DNA of 43,584 bases, from NCBI RefSeq assembly GCF_010501035.1, contig NZ_QVMH01000014.1:56174-99757 (forward strand). Direction: 5' to 3'. Position 1 is the stretch's first letter; each line of letters starts with the position of its first letter. A program made the translations under genes and the position numbers. This stretch comes from Paludibacter sp. 221. GTDB lineage: Bacteria > Bacteroidota > Bacteroidia > Bacteroidales > Paludibacteraceae. The notes below the pieces were generated by a model that was given only the letters and a program-made list of their open reading frames with translations, was not told the origin of the DNA and ran no database searches. This document shows positions 13,401-17,197 of the stretch, piece by piece.

Positions 13401-13480
13401 TCGGCATGCAAAAATGAGAAACCAAGCAATAACATTAACGTCACCGCTACGATTCTTAAATAGTTGTTCAAACTTTTCAT
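1..13480 (-). CDS. Giant secreted beta-helix repeat protein (giant 1), C-terminus cut by the window edge
   Basis: The frame opens at ATG 13478-13480 and stays open to base 2, giving at least 4493 codons with the 3' end outside the window. Residues 1-26 form a signal peptide (hydrophobic LMLLLGFSFLHA, then DTWYVKQGG), so the protein should be exported. The rest is modules of about 380-500 residues. Each begins with an IVYVKDYG..DADGSSWEKAYP linker, then KIYGGFDPDN.IRTLAD.RILP and SILSGDLNG, then coils with GGGIY and SSP..NN motifs, and ends with PAIDAG.N...DL.GNPRIYN..VDLGAYE. This is the pectin-lyase-like right-handed beta-helix plus choice-of-anchor-Q style seen in Bacteroidota surface proteins. 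It is paralogous to giant 2 and its first module is nearly the same. I see no catalytic residues that make it an enzyme; adhesion or surface structure is inferred. A T9SS tail is expected off the left edge but not seen. Confidence 0.9.
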   Translation of the reverse strand, partial: MKSLNNYLRIVAVTLMLLLGFSFLHADTWYVKQGGVGSGSSWANASGDLQLIINAASADDEVWVSAGTYTPSLIAGNGTESRDQSFVLKKDVKIYGGFSGTENLLSQRDWKTNVTILSGDLSGNDPVVTDNAYHVVVSAGDVGTATLDGFTIKGGAATGTNSNITVNALSIHRRYGGGVFIINSSPVLRNLNIDSNTSTLYGGGIYAIGVSATPSVVNLSHSSVVNNTTANYAGGGIYINSYTSSTISQSLIAKNSSGTADGGGVYATGTTVTLTNVTIAENIGSAAGASLFRNVGTVTLRNSIVDDNKIGGAVTHNYNLVRGGTLAADNSIISVRNPSFVNRDNMDYRLLPHSSAIDVGNNAYLSGESVDLDGNSRIYNSVVDLGAYEVQKSEIVPDASGIVYVKDYGEGSVPAGADGSSWAKAYPNLSIPIRVAERGNSGINSIYVAVGTYKPLHIALKTAAGDTNRDRAFMLVKDVKIYGGFDPDNGIRTLSDNRVLPVPGNVSRGSVLNGDLNGDDPVVTDNVHHVVVSAGDVGTAVLDGFTITGGNADVSSNLVINNKSVSRRQGGGIYIVDSTPVLRNLNIDSNTSTLYGGGIYAIGVAATPSTVDLSHSSVVNNKTTNVAGGGIYIAAYTSSTINQSLIAKNSSGTADGGGLYATGTTVTLTNVTIADNTGSAAGASLFRNVGTVTLNNSIVADNKVSGTVIYNNSLLTGGTLASDNSIISVKSPAFVDNGNMDYRLLPQSSAIDVGNNAYLSGESLDLDGNPRVYNNVVDLGAYEVQKSEIVPDASGIVYVKDYGEGSVPAGADGSSWEKAYPNLSVPIRIAERGNSGINSIYVAVGTYKPGYTPVKSATGATSRDNSFMLVKDVKIYGGFDPDNGIRTLSDNRVLPVPGDVSRGSVLNGDLNGNDPVVTDNVYHVVVSAGDVGTAVLDGFTITGGVADVNSNLVINNKSVNRRQGGGIYIVDSAPVLRNLNIDSNTSTLYGGGIYAIGVVATPSALNLSNSSVIRNKTANYTGGGIHAGNYVTSEISNSLIAANDAGSGEGGGIYAVGTGNTLTMNQVTIADNKGLAASTALRSGTLTLRNSIVNGTMNNTTPTYQYCLHQGGTIGLNNSIISISDPLFVNNQIFDYGLQLNSPAVDAGNNNFASGLSVDLIGNSRIFNNIVDLGAFESQQRGVIPDASGIVYVKDYGTGTVPAGADGSSWEKAYPNLSEPIRAASKDLSDIKSIFVSVGTYNPLYEAGNGITARDRSFVLPKNVKIYGGFDPDNGIRTLAHNRILPVAGSTLQGSVLSGDLSGNDPVITDNVYHVVISLGDAGTAALDGFTIAGGNANQNTNLVIDGYTVNNRNGAGIYFSNSSPALKNLKIHSNTAALLGAGAYLEKSDSDIENLIVSNNTTTGTSAYGAGMYLDQNNSNIENLTVRSNTTTGSSAFGAGVYMKGSSPVINNATISSNTTSSSSSHGAGIYMDTSNPVISYTTISSNRTTYAGNAYGAGIYMNASSPVVSYTSIINNVTNASSGAGIYNATSSPKLSSTLIAGNNAGTSTGGGIFSTGTTSAMEMTHVTIANNKGTAASTAVYRNQGTITLKNSILWGTVTNALTYEYCLVENGTVASGTVISNNDPLFKDILGGDYRLTPESPAVNRGNNALADGLATDLDGNPRIYSTTVDLGVYELQEVALTPDAAGIVYVKDYGTGAVPANADGSSWEKAFPSLSGAMAASISASSGIKSIFVAVGTYTPTHLPKNLTDASDRTFLLAKDVKIYGGFDPDNGIRTLADERILPSFDTDGSILSGDLKGDGTLNAYHVVVSAADVGTACLDGFTITGGSTSADNTNALINGLNVHRRYGGGIHIMTSSPVLKNLKVDSNKATTYGGGIYITTTSKPVITQTIISNNATTTTSGYGGGMYIVSSTPTINNISIIGNSTLNAPGAGLYNSGTLSIQNALIVKNNAGTGYAGGVCNASGTLTLTNATIAGNAGSSTATAIHANYTNVVLNNSIIVGTLGYSSSESSRGSFTHNYNLHKGATINYPRIILSEDPMFVDENNNNYRLQSQSLAIDAGNNSYITGFNTDLANNPRIFNGMVDLGAYESQKRLITSDTEGIVYVKDYGLGIVPDDADGSSWEKAYPNLSDPLIAANREITDIDSIFVAVGTYTPLYKAGNGIKSGDETFLLPKNVKIYGGFDPDNGIRTLADERILPSSDTDGSILSGDLKGDGSLQAFHVVVSAGDVGSTVLNGFTIKDGRTFTSNENVIINTLNVSRYYGGGIYLMTSSPELSNLKITSNTANQGGGMYMVTNSKPTVYNVLVTANTATGSGGGIYVGSTPTLMNNLSITGNTATSGAGLFSNIALTVKNSLIAENNSGTGVGGGVYVSSGAVQLINLTIAGNIGSSSSTAVHAGYGSVTMSNSIIAGTVTYSVYYDNKGNLVSRGYLYYNNTLHQGGNIATTGIISINDPLFVDEEGGDFRLNPVSPAVDAGLNTLANGLDIDLDGNPRIYNTIVDLGAFEAQTRTVKPDASGIVYVKDYGAGIVPDNADGSSWEKAYPNLSDPIMAAVPSVSGINSIYVSVGTYRPLHRAGGGLTDQDRAFVIPSNVSVYGGFDPDNGIRTLADNRILPNHQGQISGSVLSADLKGDGTLFAHHVVISAGDTGSALDGFTVTGGNANLTTNIKVNALTVERHYGAGVYVVNSSIAIRNTQIVANKAIRYGGGIYVIGISTTPSVLELDHVSVLENTATNYYGGGIYAGAYTSLDIKNSLIAKNSAGTSSGGGIYASGTSVTLVQTTVADNTGEASSTAIYRSSGTSVMRNSIVTGTISGTFTYTNCLHQGGNITTAGIISISDPLFYDNDKSDYRLLSMSSAVDEGNNSYASGITVDLSGAPRIHNGAVDLGAYESQKREVIPNAEGIVYVKDYGNKVVPDGADGSSWEKAYPNLSHPLIAAGRANSDIDSIFVAVGTYKPLYIYGTGTLLQDRTFVLAPNTKIYGGFDPDNGIKTLADERIMPASDGSGSILDGDVYGDGKSRVYHVVVSANEVGTATLDGFAIINGKANGSGTTITINDKVIDRRYGGGISLHTSSPALRNLMISSNEAAMYGGGVYLNISSPVISNTSIINNKSERDGAGVYNMGDSKPLIKNTLIARNTTTTSYNGGGIYSTGTGSAIELESVTIAENTAAVASAAIYRAQGTIKLKNTIVWGKTNVVLDEYKYSLVEGGTISDGTIVSNEYPQFVDAAAGNFNLLPGSPAVDAGDNSLLGDITQDLDRNPRIHNNVVDLGAFESQKTIIVPDANGIVYVKDYKEETVPADADGSSWAKAYPNLSDPLAAANKSINNIDSIFVAVGTYTPLYRAGSGLMEEDRTFVAAPNVKVYGGFDPDNGVTALDERILPTSDNMDQTSTLSGYLSADSTVMANHVIIYSDAVGTALLDGFSITGGNANGTGTIVVNNKTIDRGNGGGVYISVSSPLLRNVSINTNKSRVYGGGLYIDGVSSAAMSQVSILNNISVNYGGGAYFATNTNTTMTNILIAGNSSGTSYGGGLFAYGTSLNLTNATIADNKAATASTAIYRNAGTVNLYNSIIRGTVSGAVTYYNCLHEGGVINPPSIISVDNPLFMNEEAGDYSLQTVSPAVDAGNNSYATGLLSDLAYNPRIYNGAVDLGAYESQTRAVVPDADGIVYVKDYGTNTVPDDADGSSWEKAYPNLGDPMLSASRTGSQIDSIFVAVGTYKPLYRYGNGTMAQDRTFVLPKDVKIYGGFDPDNGIKTLADERIYLDSGVGGSVLSGDLNGNGKTLAYHVVVSAGDVGTTVLDGFTITGGKAIGTSTSIKINNLDIHRRYGGGLFLHTSSPSLRNLKIESNEATTYGGAMYMNLSAPVISHAMIMKNKANDGGALYNLSSQPTVKNSLIARNTIVYNGGGIFSTGTTSAVELLNVTIVDNTTLTTSAIYRAQGTVKLKNSIVWGGVNAAMDEYKYCLVEKGILAPNTIISNEYPQFVNAAGSDYRLLPGSPAIDSGDNTLMDGATVDLDRNPRVHNKVVDLGAFESQKTIIVPDANGIVYVKDYKEATVPADADGSSWAKAYPNLSDPLAAANRAINNIDSIFVAVGTYTPLYKAGNGLTEEDRAFVASPNVKIYGGFDPDNGVTALDERILPTSDNMDQTSTLSGYLSADSTVMANHVIIYSDAVGTALLDGFSVTGGYAKGTGTIVVNNKTIDRGNGGGVYVSVSSPLLHNVSINTNKSRVYGGGLYIDGASSAEMAQVSVLNNTSVSYGGGAYFATNTNTTMTNILIAGNSSGTSYGGGLFAYGTSLKLTNATVAGNKGATASTAIYRNAGTVSLYNSIISGTVSGAVTYYNCLHQGGVINPPSIISVDDPLYMNEEAGDYSLQAVSPGVDAGNNSYATGLLSDLAYNPRIYNGAVDLGAYESQTRAVVPDAEGIVYVKDYGTNTIPDDADGSSWEKAYPNLGDPMLSASRTGSQIDSIFVAVGTYKPLYRYGNGTMA

Positions 13481-13704
13481 AAAACTGTCATTTTGTATAT
13501 TCTTTTTCGTTATTTATTATTCTTCTTTATATTTTTTCCTATTCTTTCTACGCTCGTGAAAATCAATTTCCATATCACACAAAATATCTATAAAAAAGCG
13601 TTATATACACCAGAAGCAAAAGACCCTGACATAGGAAAACGCACCATACATCACATGCCCTGACCTGTGTATCAATCCGCATAGATAAAAGAAGAGAATA
13701 AAGT

Positions 13705-13812
13705 CAAGAAGAGAAACTAAAGAGGACGGGGGTTTTTGTGTTGAGTGTTTTGTGTTTGTGTTTAAGAAAGGGTTTTCTTAGGGGGTTGTCCTCTTTAGTT
13801 GACTGCTTCTTG
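13705..13812 (-). promoter_or_regulatory. Leader stem-loop D (giant 1 copy)
   Basis: Perfect 13-bp arms 13715-13727 (aactaaagaggac) and 13788-13800, extended after a small bulge by caagaag 13705-13711 with cttcttg 13806-13812. The loop of about 60 nt holds a small inner hairpin (taagaaa with tttctta, around 13763-13780) and an A/C-rich single-stranded part in the minus-strand RNA. Arms, inner hairpin and loop are conserved in the giant 2 leader. It lies about 225 nt before the start codon. No U-run follows, so an antiterminator, protein-binding or stability element fits better than a terminator. Confidence 0.65.
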
Positions 13813-13977
13813 TTTTATCCTTATATGTTATGTAATATTCGTTTTTATATCATTTTTTTTCGAAATAAGTTATCGGTTATTCAACTTTGGGATTATATTT
13901 TTTTCTCTTACGTTTTTATAATTAGCAGAAGAGATTAAGGGCCGGGTAAATTATTCTCTTTATGTTTTTGAGTAAAC

Positions 13978-14017
13978 AAAAAATGGTCATCGAAAGAGCC
14001 GTCTCTTCCAATGACCA
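13978..14017 (-). terminator. Intrinsic terminator inside the giant 1 leader
   Basis: Plus arms 13984-13998 and 14003-14017 form a 15-bp stem in minus-strand RNA (two G-U pairs) with a 4-nt loop. Six U residues follow directly (plus A-run 13978-13983). This is a classic rho-independent terminator in the direction of giant 1, yet it lies about 500 nt before the start codon. The giant 2 leader has a hairpin of different sequence at the same place, also followed by a U-run. Confidence 0.75.
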
Positions 14018-14214
14018 CACAATACATATTCATAAAATAGAAAAAGAAAAATATATTAAATGCAATACATATACTTATAGTATATATAAACACCGGATAT
14101 AAATGCTGAGGGAAATTAACAAACAATCCGCAAGATGATATGCCAGGATATAAAATATGAAGGAAAGTGGATACAAAACATATAAAAGGAAACAAAAAGA
14201 CATAAAACCCCTTT

Positions 14215-14240
14215 CTTTTTATATGTCCCCATATAAAAAG
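14215..14240. repeat. Leader palindrome B (giant 1 copy)
   Basis: An 11-bp perfect inverted repeat, 14215-14225 (ctttttatatg) with 14230-14240, and a 4-nt spacer. The giant 2 leader has a perfect 26-bp palindrome at the same place. No U-run follows it in the transcript, so it is not an obvious terminator; a protein-binding site or RNA stem are both possible. Confidence 0.7.
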
Positions 14241-14281
14241 ATAACATGACTTTTCTAGTAAATGCTGAAAATTTAGATTAT

Positions 14282-14325
<44 letters not shown>

Positions 14326-14339
14326 ATAAAAATAAAGAG

Positions 14340-14365
14340 TTAACCAACAAATTATTGTTAATTAA
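14340..14365 (-). promoter_or_regulatory. Leader hairpin A (giant 1 copy)
   Basis: Plus arms 14340-14349 (ttaaccaaca) and 14356-14365 (tgttaattaa) surround a 6-nt loop. In minus-strand RNA all ten positions pair, two as G-U; in plus-strand RNA those two are C-A mismatches. The giant 2 copy keeps the stem while its loop differs. Confidence 0.6.
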
Positions 14366-14524
14366 TTTTAATACTAATTCTTTATTTAAATATAGAGCAA
14401 ACATTGAGATTTCTTTTCCGAATATATACACATCAAGTTTCTGCTTTGGCAAGAACCCTAAATAAATTCTGTTAATCAAACTTGATTACCTTGAGAATAT
14501 CCTCACCTTTTACAAAAACTCCTG

Positions 14525-14555
14525 CAAATATAGAGGCTTTTTTATTTTAAACCAA
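14525..14555 (-). promoter_or_regulatory. Bacteroidetes-type promoter for the giant 1 leader
   Basis: On the minus strand the -7 box is TATATTTG (plus 14525-14532, matching TAnnTTTG) and the -33 TTG lies at 14553-14555, with a 20-nt spacer. The giant 2 leader has the same two boxes with the same spacer. The flank up to about 14572, including an A/T-rich stretch ending ttaactaaat, is almost unchanged between the copies and then diverges abruptly. Start of transcription is expected near 14518. Confidence 0.75.
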
Positions 14556-14870
14556 CTTTTTTAACTAAATAGAAAAATCACAGCCCCTCGAATAACCATT
14601 CAACCACTACTAAATACTATATATCATCCATAAAAGAATGTTAAATCACGAAAATGTTAAATTCGTAATATTCTCCTCCCCGCTGATTTTATAAACAAAA
14701 AACGCTTTGTTCATATATATAACTGAAATCAATCAGATGCTCTGTAAAAAACAGCTTTTAATTTAATCGAAAACATCACAAAATAAGAAACCAACATTAA
14801 AACATCATCCTATTTCCGTATTTTTGTTGTCGATAAAAATTTTTCCGGCAACCACATTGCTATAAGTAAA
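14556..14870 (+). promoter_or_regulatory. Spacer between the divergent giant 1 leader and the FecCD permease gene
   Basis: Very AT-rich intergenic DNA that must carry the start signals of the transporter operon. A TATTTTTG at 14819-14826 fits the TAnnTTTG -7 box on the plus strand, about 45 nt before the ATG, but no TTG sits at the usual distance. I therefore regard the promoter call as weak. No ORF or stable hairpin was seen. Confidence 0.4.
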
Positions 14871-15869
14871 ATGAAAAAAAACTCCTACATCATATTCCTG
14901 ATATTAGCGATACTGACAATCGTTTTATTTTTTGCCGATTTGGTTTTCGGAAGCATCCGAATCCCTGTTCAGGACATACTCTCAGTTTTCACCGGAAATA
15001 AAAAAGACATTATTACATCCGAGATTATACTCAACCTGCGTATCCCGAAAGCTATTACCGCCGTACTCACAGGCTCTTCGCTTGCAGTGGCAGGTCTTAT
15101 GATGCAAACCCTCTTCCGCAATCCTTTGGCCGACCCGTATATCCTTGGAGTTAGTTCCGGGGCAAGCCTTGGAGTAGCCATTACCATTATGGCAACCTCC
15201 ATTTTGCCCATTGCATTTACCCACAACGGTTGGCTATTAATCATTTCGGCCACTATAGGGGCTTTGCTGGTGCTACTTCTGGTTATTGCTGTTTCGTTCA
15301 GGGTAAGAAATGCAGTATCGCTGCTTATTGTAGGCATCATGTTTGGGATGATAGCCGGTTCGCTGGTCAATGTGTTGCAAAATTTCAGCAACCCCGATTC
15401 TATAAAATTATTCGTCATGTGGACATTTGGAAGCCTGAGCGCCGTTACATGGGAGTATATGAAAATACTGTTTCCAGTTGTCCTTATCGGGTTGGCAATG
15501 GCTTTCTCCCTTCAGAAAAGACTTGACGGGCTTTTATTGGGCGAGAACTACGCCCGCTCTCTAGGCATTCCTATTACCGCCACCAGAGTATTGATAGTTA
15601 TAGCAACCGGACTGCTTGCCGGAGGAGTCACTGCATTTGTAGGGCCTATCGCCTTTGTGGGTATTGCTATTCCGCATATTGCACGGGGGTTATTCCGCAC
15701 GGCAAATCATAGAGTGCTTCTACCCGCATGTGTACTTTGTGGGTCGTCGCTACTGCTCGTATGTGATTTAGTATCGCAAATCCCCACACACCATCTGCCC
15801 ATCAATACAGTTAGCGCCTTATTTGGCGCTCCTATAATTATATGGATAATTATGAAAAGAAGCCACTAA
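14871..15869 (+). CDS. FecCD/BtuC-family ABC transporter permease (iron-siderophore or corrinoid uptake)
   Basis: 332 residues, the usual length for the family. The protein is hydrophobic throughout with many membrane segments, starting with MKKNSYIIFLILAILTIVLF. The family block LRIPKAITAVLTGSSLAVAG followed by LMMQTLFRNPLADPYILGVS is clear near residues 52-95, as is the late GGVTAFVGPIAFVGIAIPHI stretch that contacts the ATPase. Such permeases dimerise in the inner membrane and pass ferric siderophores, haem or vitamin B12 received from a periplasmic binding protein. The ATPase gene follows directly. No binding protein or TonB-dependent receptor lies in the window, so the substrate cannot be named. 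The start is the first ATG of the frame and the hydrophobic N-terminus fits it. Confidence 0.93.
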   Translation: MKKNSYIIFLILAILTIVLFFADLVFGSIRIPVQDILSVFTGNKKDIITSEIILNLRIPKAITAVLTGSSLAVAGLMMQTLFRNPLADPYILGVSSGASLGVAITIMATSILPIAFTHNGWLLIISATIGALLVLLLVIAVSFRVRNAVSLLIVGIMFGMIAGSLVNVLQNFSNPDSIKLFVMWTFGSLSAVTWEYMKILFPVVLIGLAMAFSLQKRLDGLLLGENYARSLGIPITATRVLIVIATGLLAGGVTAFVGPIAFVGIAIPHIARGLFRTANHRVLLPACVLCGSSLLLVCDLVSQIPTHHLPINTVSALFGAPIIIWIIMKRSH

Positions 15870-15892
15870 CCCCCTATTCCCCCTACCCGAAA

Positions 15893-16867
15893 ATGAAAAA
15901 TCTTCTATCTGCATATAATTTATCCATTGGCTATTCAAAGAAAAAGAATAACTACACCGTACAGTCAGACCTCAACCTTGAGCTGAAAGCAGGAGAACTG
16001 GTGTGTTTGATAGGGCCTAACGGAAGCGGGAAGTCAACTCTGATGCGCACACTGTCGGGTTTGCAAAAAGCATTGAAAGGCGATGTACTTATTGATGAAA
16101 AGAATATAACCACCCTATCCCAAAATGAAAAGGCGCTATTAATATCAATGGTACTTACCGACCGTGTAGACATTGATAATGCAACCGTATACGATATTGT
16201 TTCTTTAGGGAGATACCCCCATACAAGCTGGTGGAACGGGATATCTAAAAATAATGACGAAGCTATTAGTAACGCTATCAGGATGGTTCATCTGGAGCAT
16301 AAAACGCTCAGCCCCCTGAGTGAACTGTCGGACGGAGAACGCCAACGTGTGATGATAGCCAAAGCCCTGGCACAAGATACCCCTATCATTCTGCTGGATG
16401 AGCCTACAGCACACCTCGACCTGCCAAACCGTGTAGAAATAATGCTCTTACTACACAAGCTGGCTCACCAGACCCAAAAGGGTATTTTGCTCTCAACCCA
16501 CGAGTTAGACCTTGCGCTACAGGCAGGCGACCGCATTTGGCTGATGGATTTACAAAAAGGGGTAAAATCGGGGATACCGGAAGATTTAGTACTTAACGGC
16601 AGTTTCAATGAAACATTCGAGAGCAAAAACTATTTCTTCAATCCCTCCAATGGTAATTTCTCGATGAATTATGACTTGGAGAAAAGCGTATCGGTTTCGG
16701 GAGATAAAACCCGTATGTACTGGACTTTAAGGGCACTGGCACGGGCTGGATACAAAGTAATTCCGGAGGCAGCAATCAGAATTGTTATAACTGAAAACGA
16801 ATGGGTCGTTCAGGATAAAAAAGTAAGCAATATCGAAAATTTGCTCAACGTGATGAATACCTTATAA
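15893..16867 (+). CDS. ABC transporter ATP-binding protein, FecE/FepC type
   Basis: 324 residues from ATG 15893. An upstream ATG at 15842 would add 17 residues (MDNYEKKPLTPYSPYPK) and overlap the permease by 28 nt; those residues look like spacer, so I prefer 15893, 23 nt after the permease stop. Residues from this start: Walker A GPNGSGKST 41-49, signature LSDGERQR from about 145, Walker B IILLDEP around 165-171, H-loop STHELD with His near 203. The signature has SDGE instead of SGGQ, a known variant. About 70 C-terminal residues after the nucleotide-binding domain form an extra region. It should power uptake through the FecCD permease as a two-gene operon. Confidence 0.93.
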   Translation: MKNLLSAYNLSIGYSKKKNNYTVQSDLNLELKAGELVCLIGPNGSGKSTLMRTLSGLQKALKGDVLIDEKNITTLSQNEKALLISMVLTDRVDIDNATVYDIVSLGRYPHTSWWNGISKNNDEAISNAIRMVHLEHKTLSPLSELSDGERQRVMIAKALAQDTPIILLDEPTAHLDLPNRVEIMLLLHKLAHQTQKGILLSTHELDLALQAGDRIWLMDLQKGVKSGIPEDLVLNGSFNETFESKNYFFNPSNGNFSMNYDLEKSVSVSGDKTRMYWTLRALARAGYKVIPEAAIRIVITENEWVVQDKKVSNIENLLNVMNTL

Positions 16868-17197
16868 CACACTCCATACATAGCAGCTCCAAATGTGACA
16901 AAAGGTCTACATACACGAGCGCATCAAAACAACCTAATACACTGATAATCAGATGCTTATCTAAAATCACGAATCTCTGATTACCAAGTTCGTAAAACGA
17001 ATTTCCTCTCCTGTCCCTCGTTTGCAACGAGGGGCTAAATGGGAACCACGTTTTAAACGTAAAGCCATTAACCTCTCGTTATAAACGAGAGGTAGGAATT
17101 GCGCAAATAAACACAAATTTACGCAAAATCCTATTTTATTGAAATAAAGCAAGTTACAAAAATAAAATTTGCGTAATCTGCGTAACTTGCGTTCATT
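16868..17197. other. Convergent intergenic region between the transporter operon and an acyl-CoA synthetase
   Basis: This 330-bp gap lies between two 3' ends. It holds the double stem-loop repeat (17014-17093) and a weak stem near the ligase stop: gcaagttac 17149-17157 with gtaacttgc 17182-17190, followed on the minus strand by tttattt. Short tgcgtaa repeats fill the remainder. No gene was seen. Both operons probably end here. Confidence 0.6.
17014..17093. repeat. Double stem-loop repeat element, copy 1
   Basis: Hairpin ccctcgtt/aacgaggg (17015-17033), then the short palindrome acgttttaaacgt (17048-17060), then hairpin cctctcgtt/aacgagagg (17072-17092). A copy about 90% identical lies at 40163-40241. 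Two hairpins and a palindromic centre at fixed spacing in unrelated intergenic spots is the look of a REP/BIME-type element. Both copies lie downstream of an AMP-forming ligase, where they could help end or protect transcripts. Confidence 0.8.

Noticed and set aside
1-13480. CRISPR array suggested by regular repeats
   Set aside because: The repeats are in-frame protein modules of about 1.2 kb and coils of about 72 nt with a continuous reading frame, not short identical direct repeats with unique spacers.
13738-13938. Plus-strand frame with a Leu/Cys-rich start that recurs at 39032-39220
   Set aside because: The shared part is just stem-loop D read on the other strand; outside it the two frames do not match.
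13935-14195. 86-codon minus-strand frame in the giant 1 leader with hydrophobic composition
   Set aside because: It runs through the terminator hairpin, is rich in Phe/Ile/Tyr as expected from AT-rich DNA, and the giant 2 leader shows no counterpart.
14969-15526. Minus- and plus-strand frames overlapping the FecCD permease gene
   Set aside because: The permease frame has a clear family match over its full length; the overlapping frames have no recognisable features.
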